A DNA stretch of 20,244 nucleotides from CAUZIB01 sp963578805 (GTDB lineage Bacteria; Acidobacteriota; Vicinamibacteria; Vicinamibacterales; UBA8438): NCBI GenBank assembly GCA_963578805.1, contig CAUZDY010000049.1, positions 1 through 20,244 of the forward strand, written 5' to 3'. The notes below the pieces were generated by a model. The model searched no databases. It was not told where the DNA came from and saw only the letters and a program-made list of their open reading frames with translations. Positions 14,889-20,244 of the stretch are shown one piece after another. The position numbers and the translations under genes were made by a program. Each line of letters opens with the position of its first letter. The stretch's first letter is position 1.

Positions 14889-15147
14889 CGTATGGACCTT
14901 ACCCATTTTCAGGAAACCCTGATCCGCACGCAGTTGCGCTCTCAGAATACTCTCAATACATCCAATAACACTCTGGATCCAGGAAAGGACGGCACTGGCG
15001 TGGCAAGCGGAGGACACTGCTCCGAACGGCACCCGTGGTGACGTCAACCGATCAGCCCCAACACTGAGACCTATGCCACTCATGCGGGCGCAGATAGTCT
15101 ACGGAGCCGCCATACTCCTGAACTTAACGCGCGGTACCAGTTGCGTC

Positions 15148-16422
15148 TCAGTCGACCGCAAACAACGCCAAAGAAACCGCGTCGGCCATTGCCTGATACC
15201 CGGCGTCGCTTGGATGTATGTGGTCGCTGGAATCGTACTGCGGGAGCATTTTCGATGTTGCGCTGGGATCACGTACGGCGGCATCGAAGTCGATCACCCC
15301 GTCGTACGCTCCGCTCGTGCGGATCCAGTCGTTCAACGCTTGGCGTTTTGTCTCCACTTCCGGCGTCCACCGACCCGAACCCTCGCACGGTAGGAGTGTA
15401 GCCCCATAGATGCGGAGCCCTCGCGCGTGCGCGCGGGCGATAAGCTGACGATAGCCCCAGATCAGATCCTCCGCCGTCACCGCTGGGTCCCTACGCAGAT
15501 CGTTGATTCCTTCGAGCACAACCACATGCGTCACCCCGCTCTGGGTCAAGACGTCACGAGCGAAGCGTGCGAGCGCGTTGACGCCCCTCCATTCACCCAG
15601 TACTCGATTGGCGGCGATGCCCGTATTGAGCACGCCCATATCTATCCCCTGTTCCATCAAACGCTTATTGAGATGGTTTGGCCAACGGTTATTCGTGTCT
15701 GGTGTCGACCGTGTACCGTCGGTGATCGAGTCGCCGAACGCGACAACGGCCCCTACTGACGCGGGTGCCATCACCTCGACGCGCGCCAAAAAAAACCATG
15801 ACTGCGTCGTCGTCATGACCGGCAAGTTCTCTGATCCGACGTGGTTCCCCTTTTCGGACACATAGTTCGTTTGAACCCCGACGGTGTGCATCGTGAGAGG
15901 CGACGGCCCTGTCCCGGTGTCGTCCGGTAAATAGAGGTCGACCGCAAGATCAGAAGCAGCCAAGACGGTGAAGTCCACCGGATCGCTGAGTATGTAGGTG
16001 CCAGCGGGAATCATAATTTTTGGCTTCCCGCCAAAGGTAAGGTTTCGAGTAGAACTGGCCACGATGGCTGCCTCGCTGTCACGTCGTGCAATCGAGGCGC
16101 CACCCACAGAAAGAGGAGCCGATCCAAAGGTGTTGCTCAGAGCCACTCGCACCCTACTGCCATTCGTGGTCGTGCGAACGATTTGGCGCAACGTCTGGTC
16201 ACTAAAATTTAAAGGAGGGTCACTCAGGGGCCGGCCAAAGCCGTCGCTCTCAGGCTGCGGGTCCCGTGCCACTGTCGCGGTGGCCCAGGTGCCTACCCAG
16301 TGCAGGTCGCCGCTAGGTTGAGCCAGCACCGGCACGTCGATCACAAGGCCCCAGACCGCAGTTGCCGCGACGACCGCTAGCTTCAACCAGACACCAGTGC
16401 CTTCTCTACCGAAATCCCTCAT
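15148..16422 (-). CDS. Secreted SGNH/GDSL-family hydrolase
   Basis: 424 residues from the ATG at 16422, chosen over one 18 codons upstream because AAGGAG lies 9 bases before it. A signal peptide covers about residues 1-35 (ending VLA-Q). An N-terminal beta-rich domain (about 40-215) contains H-W-V-G-T-W-A and the strands typical of large SGNH proteins. The catalytic SGNH domain follows: block I G-D-S-I-T-D-G-T (230-237, nucleophile Ser232), N-T-G-I-A-A-N-R (266-273, oxyanion glycine), G-I-N-D-L (305-309, Asn307), and block V D-H-I-H-P-S-D (400-406, Asp400 and His403). All catalytic residues are present, so it should be an active esterase, lipase or deacetylase acting outside the cytoplasm. 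It lies 37 bases downstream of the PQQ alcohol dehydrogenase stop and is probably co-transcribed. Confidence 0.9.
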   Translation of the reverse strand: MRDFGREGTGVWLKLAVVAATAVWGLVIDVPVLAQPSGDLHWVGTWATATVARDPQPESDGFGRPLSDPPLNFSDQTLRQIVRTTTNGSRVRVALSNTFGSAPLSVGGASIARRDSEAAIVASSTRNLTFGGKPKIMIPAGTYILSDPVDFTVLAASDLAVDLYLPDDTGTGPSPLTMHTVGVQTNYVSEKGNHVGSENLPVMTTTQSWFFLARVEVMAPASVGAVVAFGDSITDGTRSTPDTNNRWPNHLNKRLMEQGIDMGVLNTGIAANRVLGEWRGVNALARFARDVLTQSGVTHVVVLEGINDLRRDPAVTAEDLIWGYRQLIARAHARGLRIYGATLLPCEGSGRWTPEVETKRQALNDWIRTSGAYDGVIDFDAAVRDPSATSKMLPQYDSSDHIHPSDAGYQAMADAVSLALFAVD

Positions 16423-16459
16423 CTGCGTATTCTCCTTAACCGTCACCTGTTCCGTCTGA

Positions 16460-18106
16460 CTACTCTGAACCGTCATTTACGCCAAATGTGAGAAGCGCAT
16501 GGCCTGCCTGAATTGTCACATACTGTGTGCCGTCGACAGCATAACTGATCGGTGCTGAGTTCACACTTCCGCCGGTGCTCAGGTGCCAGAGTTCCTTGCC
16601 GGTGACCGCGTCGAGCGCAAAGAAATATCCGTCTTCTGTTCCACCAAACAGCAGGTCGCTCGCGGTCGTGAGTAGCCCCGAGCGTGACTTGGGCTGTACG
16701 CGGTACTCCCACTGGATGTCGCCCGTCTGAGGCACAATCGCCCGGACGGCACTCACATCGTTATCAAGGGGTTGAGTCTGAACCTGGCCGCCGCCGGTGA
16801 ATCGCTCTCCCGCTTCGTATTCGTCATCGCGTATGAAGAACTTCGCTTCGCCGTCGTACGCCATGACATAGACGAGGCCAGTCCTTGGACTGTAGCTAGG
16901 CGACCAATAGTTAGCCGCACCGCCCGCCGGCGGAGAGACAACCGTCCCTTCTATGCTGGGAGCGGTGTTGGGCCTACGGATCGGTCGGCCGTTCTGATCG
17001 AGGCCCTCCGCCCAGGTCTGCTTGGCAAAGGGTTTCCCGACGAGGAACTCCCCTGTTTCACGATCGAGCGTGTAGTAAAAGCCGTTCCGGTTGGGCCAGA
17101 GCATCAGCTTCCGCTCGCGTCCGTCGAACATCGCGTCCGCCAGTACAGGAATCTGCACGGCGTCCCAGTCGTGAATGTCGTGTGGCGTAAACTGGAAGTA
17201 CCACTCCATCTCGCCGGTGTCTGCGTCCAGCGCCACCACAGAGTCGGAGTAGAGATTGTCTCCAACGCGGACCTCGCCATTGTAGTCTGGTCCCGGATTA
17301 CCGGTACCCCAATAGACCAAATTCAGTTCGGGATCATATGAACCGGTGATCCACGTCGGTGCGCCGCCAGTTCGCCACGAATCACCTTCCCAGGTACGGT
17401 TGTCGGGGTGATCGGGTCCAGGGATGGTATTGAAACGCCAAATACGGTCGCCGGTCTGAGCCCCGTAGGCATCCACGAATCCACGAATGCCGAACTCGCC
17501 GCCCGCAATACCGGTGATGATCTTGTCCTTGACGACCAGTGGTGCGGCCTTCTTGTTATAGCCGTCTTTCGGGTCTCCCGCCTCGGCGTTCCAGATCACG
17601 CTGCCGGTCTTGGCGTCGAGTGCCACGACATGGGCATCCATCGTGCTCATAAACAGCCGGTCGCCAGAAATCGCGACACCGCGGTTGCTCGGTCCGCAAC
17701 AGAAGTTGAGCTCATCTGGCAGCGGATGATCGTATCGCCAGAACGGCCGTCCACTCGCGGCATCGAGAGCGATGACACTACTTGGTGATTCGGTGATGTA
17801 CATCATCCCATCGACGACGAGCGGAGTCGTACCGGAACGGCCAGGCTCCTGCAGCTGATAAATCCACTGCACCTCTATATCAGATACGTTTTGCTTATCA
17901 ATTTGATCCAGCCCGCTGTAGCGTCGGCTCTTGTAGTCACCCGAATACATCAGCCAGTTATGCGGTTCCGCCTCAGCATTCACGAGACGGTCCGTTGTAA
18001 CCAGGTTGGACGTCGGTGTATGCGGCTGCGTATCCAGCTGTTGCTGGCTCGCAAGGGTGGGAAGGATAGATACAAGGGCGACGATGAACAACCATCGCTT
18101 AATCAT
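16460..18106 (-). CDS. Secreted PQQ-dependent alcohol dehydrogenase, predicted lanthanide type
   Basis: 548 residues from the ATG at 18106 (AAGGAG 6 bases upstream), with a signal peptide at about 1-20. Methanol/ethanol-dehydrogenase marks are W-L-M-Y-S-G-D-Y (51-58), the vicinal disulfide pair Cys136-Cys137 in C-C-G-P-S-N-R-G-V-A-I, G-G-E-F-G-I-R-G (202-209, metal ligand Glu204), W-G-T-G-N-P-G-P (266-273, ligand Asn270) and T-P-H-D-I-H-D-W-D (307-315). Asp313 is the predicted catalytic base. The residue two positions on, Asp315, matches the extra aspartate that lanthanide-dependent XoxF-type enzymes use and that calcium enzymes replace, usually by alanine. There is no haem c domain, so a separate cytochrome must take the electrons. 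First gene of an operon with the SGNH hydrolase. The alcohol substrate is unknown. Confidence 0.92.
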   Translation of the reverse strand: MIKRWLFIVALVSILPTLASQQQLDTQPHTPTSNLVTTDRLVNAEAEPHNWLMYSGDYKSRRYSGLDQIDKQNVSDIEVQWIYQLQEPGRSGTTPLVVDGMMYITESPSSVIALDAASGRPFWRYDHPLPDELNFCCGPSNRGVAISGDRLFMSTMDAHVVALDAKTGSVIWNAEAGDPKDGYNKKAAPLVVKDKIITGIAGGEFGIRGFVDAYGAQTGDRIWRFNTIPGPDHPDNRTWEGDSWRTGGAPTWITGSYDPELNLVYWGTGNPGPDYNGEVRVGDNLYSDSVVALDADTGEMEWYFQFTPHDIHDWDAVQIPVLADAMFDGRERKLMLWPNRNGFYYTLDRETGEFLVGKPFAKQTWAEGLDQNGRPIRRPNTAPSIEGTVVSPPAGGAANYWSPSYSPRTGLVYVMAYDGEAKFFIRDDEYEAGERFTGGGQVQTQPLDNDVSAVRAIVPQTGDIQWEYRVQPKSRSGLLTTASDLLFGGTEDGYFFALDAVTGKELWHLSTGGSVNSAPISYAVDGTQYVTIQAGHALLTFGVNDGSE

Positions 18107-18298
18107 GATTAGCTCCTTCACTGCAGAGTGACAACCTCTTCGGTATGAGCGGATCACCAAGTCGCGGTCGTGTCGGAGTCCAACGCCGAGCGCACTGGCT
18201 GGTCACGATGGAGATAATTTTATGCACAACCGATACATTTATTCTTGTCAGACCAGCTCCGTGGCGCCAGCTCACCTATTCAGACCGACCGGCTGGCT

Positions 18299-18943
18299 TC
18301 AGTCTGAATCAAGCGATGTCGACGTCAGGACTGCGAACGCCGCAAGCAAGATCAGGGCACTCAGATAGACACCCTATCTCCCATCCGGTCCATACATTTC
18401 GATCGCGGCGAGCGCGCTCTCACTCCAGGGTAATACGCCAGTCCCTGAACCTTCATGAACGCCAAACAGAAGCACCTGCACGAGGAAGGTAAACGCGAAC
18501 ACCCGCGTACCAGCCCGTAGCCGGCCAGTACGACCGTCATGGGGGGAGATCGACCTTAAACTCCACGATAGCCACTCACAGGACGGACGACAGCTCCTGG
18601 CTTTACCCTACGGCGATGAGAGCAGCCGCACAGGCAACCAGCACGCCACCCGCTCCCGTAGAGGCCAACAACCGACGACTACCGCCACGCCACGTTTCAC
18701 GTACGCACAACGCAGTAATGCTGGCAGCGACCGCTCCGAAGAGCGTCTCGATGAGTGCTTGATTGGCACTCTGCTGAAAGGCCCAGGCGGCGAGCGCGGT
18801 GGAAGATAGTGACAGTAGCAACCCACGACGTATGGCAGACGCGGCGCCAGTGTCGCCGCGTCGGTGACACCAAATCAGTGCCACGTCGACCGGCCGAACG
18901 CTTGCAGCCCTTGCGAGAGTGTCTGTACAAATAAATTCAACAT
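18299..18943 (-). pseudogene. Decayed FTR1-family iron permease gene
   Basis: Three separate reading-frame pieces read in order as one FTR1-like protein. Piece 1, from the ATG at 18943, gives M-L-N-L-F-V-Q-T-L-S-Q-G-L-Q-A-F. This is where functional permeases have R-E-G-L-E-A; both glutamates are now glutamine codons (CAA). After a frameshift near 18890, piece 2 gives L-I-W-C-H-R-R-G-D-T-G and two helices, ending at a stop at 18603. Piece 3, in another frame, gives R-V-F-A-F-T-F-L-V-Q-V-L-L-F-G-V-H-E, then V-L-P-W-S-E, then Y-G-P-D-G-R, followed by an in-frame TAG (18374-18376) and a last helix to TGA at 18299. Some middle sequence appears lost. FTR1 proteins import ferric iron. Several independent lesions argue against a single sequencing error. 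The family match is by eye. Confidence 0.65.
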
Positions 18944-19137
18944 TCGACAAAGGTTACAGTCATTCTAGCAGCCCGCAACAAAAATCACGGCAGAACAGAG
19001 GCGGCGGCGACATCCGACGGGCGAGACGTAGTTTTACGTCTGGTTTCTAGCTCCGAAACAGGTCGCAACTCCACCATTGTCACGCCCCTCAGTTACCGTT
19101 GATTTTCCCCGCTTTCAAAGCTGGTACCCTAGATACT

Positions 19138-19914
19138 GTGAATGACTCTCGCGCCTGCCAACAGTTCTTAGACTCGCTGGCTCAGGTCTACCTCATCCGA
19201 TCGATCAAGCTTTACCGCGTGAACTTTGCACCACTGCCGACCGTACCCATCTTGCCCTGTCTCGATCATGAGGTAATGCTGCACGAGGCTATTCCGCCTC
19301 ATGCCGCCGCCTACGTGGAAAATTCAAAGTCGCACGACTTCCACGAGATCGTAGTCGTCCCGGCGCACGGGCTCATCGAGATTGATATCGCCTCGACCGC
19401 CGAGGAGCATTCGGTCGACTCGCTTCTGCAGGTTATTCAGAAGCTGCGAGAGCGGTTTCCAATGTATCGCGTTAAGACCAAACGGCCTTCGTACTTGCAC
19501 GGCGATCGACGCGTGATGAACGCCTGCCGTGCCCAGGTGTCGCTACGAGACATCTTCAACAGCGAAGACTTCGAGCTCCTCGAACGCTCGGTCGAGCGTC
19601 TTCGGACGGTCGGCTCGCTCATGGAGAAACAGTCCAGGGTCGTATCGTGGGGTGTGCGAACTCTCACCGCGCCGCTCCTCGCGACCAGCGGCTTCGTGAT
19701 CTATGGTCTGCTCGGCATGTTGACGCCGCAGCTCGGTGAGCTTTGGGCTCGCAGCCTGCAGTACTCGTCGGTGGGAGTCCTTGGCGGGATTTTCGTGTAC
19801 TACGGCCTAAGAGCGGTACACCTCACGGAGATGGCCAATCGCGTATGGAAACGGGCGGCCGAGTACGGCCTCATTGTGTCGGAGCGACGGCGTTTAAGCG
19901 AAAGCGAGAAATAA
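19138..19914 (+). CDS. Hypothetical membrane protein with two C-terminal transmembrane helices
   Basis: 258 residues from the GTG at 19138. The frame is open to a TTG at 19099, but that stretch looks like promoter sequence (TTGATT at 19099-19104, TACCCT at 19125-19130) and its translation is not protein-like. A transcript starting near 19138 would be leaderless. Residues 1-165 are soluble: an N-terminal helix, beta-rich segments (I-V-V-V-P-A-H-G-L-I-E-I-D-I, 71-84), and a charged helix (about 140-165). Residues 171-195 and 207-228 are hydrophobic and form a hairpin; the last 30 residues are basic. I recognise no family. It stands alone, downstream of the FTR1 remnant and convergent with a molybdenum-hydroxylase gene. 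Confidence 0.65.
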   Translation: MNDSRACQQFLDSLAQVYLIRSIKLYRVNFAPLPTVPILPCLDHEVMLHEAIPPHAAAYVENSKSHDFHEIVVVPAHGLIEIDIASTAEEHSVDSLLQVIQKLRERFPMYRVKTKRPSYLHGDRRVMNACRAQVSLRDIFNSEDFELLERSVERLRTVGSLMEKQSRVVSWGVRTLTAPLLATSGFVIYGLLGMLTPQLGELWARSLQYSSVGVLGGIFVYYGLRAVHLTEMANRVWKRAAEYGLIVSERRRLSESEK

Positions 19915-20130
19915 CCTCACCGACAGGGTGTTATCGCTCGCGTCCTCGGTTTGACCGGTATCTCTCGCCGAGACGGGAAATGCTAGTGGCCTGTATCGAC
20001 TAAGTCAGCAGCGATCGTTTGAGCGCGACTCTCCTGTCAAGATGCAACGAAAGAACATACCTGAACCCGTATTCCGTTGAAAGGCAGTACCATCACGCTG
20101 AGTGTGCCACTAGCCAGATAACCGCGGTGA

Positions 20131-20244
20131 CTACGTCTGGGCGCCGCGAATCGAACGAATCACGAGGTTCTTGAGGAGTGAGACCTTGTAGCCGTTGTGC
20201 GCCAACGGCTTGACCCCGCGGATCGCAATCTGCCCGGCCTGCTC
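20131..20244 (-). CDS. FAD-binding subunit of xanthine/CO-dehydrogenase family enzyme, C-terminal fragment
   Basis: The frame is open from the window edge to a TAG at 20131-20133, giving the last 37 residues of a protein that starts outside the window. The sequence A-I-R-G-V-K-P-L-A-H-N-G-Y-K-V-S-L-L-K-N reads like the end of the medium subunit (CoxM/XdhB/CutM type), where a P-L-x-x-N-x-Y-K motif precedes a final helix (L-V-I-R-S-I-R). Such subunits carry FAD and pass electrons from the molybdenum and iron-sulfur subunits. The partner genes would lie beyond the window edge. The fragment is short, so the call is moderate. Confidence 0.6.
   Translation of the reverse strand, partial: EQAGQIAIRGVKPLAHNGYKVSLLKNLVIRSIRGAQT

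Noticed and set aside
14889..15083. Longer version of the Rmf-like ORF (141 codons from 15083)
   Set aside because: The N-terminal 65 residues look non-coding, no ribosome site precedes the upstream start, and AAGGT just before the ATG at 14888 supports the short form.
18145..18492. 115-codon plus-strand open frame downstream of the PQQ alcohol dehydrogenase start
   Set aside because: The product is Arg/Ser/His-rich without a domain, there is no ribosome site, and its 3' part is antisense to the FTR1 remnant.
18603..18950. 115-codon minus-strand frame as an intact small membrane protein
   Set aside because: Its helices fit the middle of an FTR1 permease, the true N-terminus lies in another frame and the C-terminal part in a third, so it is a piece of a pseudogene.
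19915..19937. Weak hairpin (CACC-GACAG-GGTG) after the two-helix membrane protein gene
   Set aside because: Only a four-base core stem and no following T-run, so not a convincing terminator.

Overview
The window looks like chromosomal DNA from an Acidobacteriota bacterium, most likely of the Vicinamibacteria type. This is inferred from gene content, not from a marker gene. The supporting features are several paralogues of the secreted 'PDLQGVW' proteins, a DUF6152 protein, paired small DUF6644-like membrane proteins, and periplasmic PQQ enzymes with signal peptides. I saw no rRNA, tRNA, CRISPR array, transposase or phage gene.

Layout. Positions 1-1188 (+) hold the tail of a FluC/CrcB fluoride channel gene, then a membrane-anchored MtfA-like zinc peptidase ending in a SEC-C zinc motif. 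Positions 1298-3259 (-) encode a secreted PQQ dehydrogenase of the glucose-dehydrogenase type. A gene-poor stretch of about 0.7 kb follows, then two tandem homologous four-helix membrane proteins (3945-4969, +). Positions 5022-9275 are a secreted-protein block: one PDLQGVW protein on the minus strand, and divergent from it a plus-strand operon behind a good sigma-70-like promoter. That operon encodes a PDLQGVW protein, a VOC-VOC-PDLQGVW fusion and a DUF6152 protein. Convergent to it is a lipoprotein beta-propeller (9305-10273, -).

Positions 10378-14508 are intracellular metabolism: a doubtful small ORF, a crotonase-family protein lacking one of the two classical catalytic glutamates, a small zinc-ribbon protein, and a long (ICL2/AceA2-type) isocitrate lyase. 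A short ORF at 14658-14888 (-) resembles the Rmf/CrpP family of ribosome-associated small proteins. Positions 15148-18106 (-) form a two-gene secreted operon: a PQQ alcohol dehydrogenase with the Asp-x-Asp arrangement linked to lanthanide use, then an SGNH hydrolase. Positions 18299-18943 (-) are a decayed FTR1-type iron permease gene. The window closes with an unrecognised two-helix membrane protein and the tail of a xanthine/CO-dehydrogenase-family FAD subunit.

Taken together, the region suggests a heterotroph that oxidises alcohols or sugars in the periplasm with PQQ enzymes, keeps many secreted proteins of unknown role, and uses the glyoxylate shunt or methylcitrate-type chemistry inside the cell. 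The least explained part is the 5.0-9.3 kb secreted block, especially the VOC-VOC-PDLQGVW fusion and the DUF6152 protein, whose mature N-terminus is predicted to begin with two histidines.
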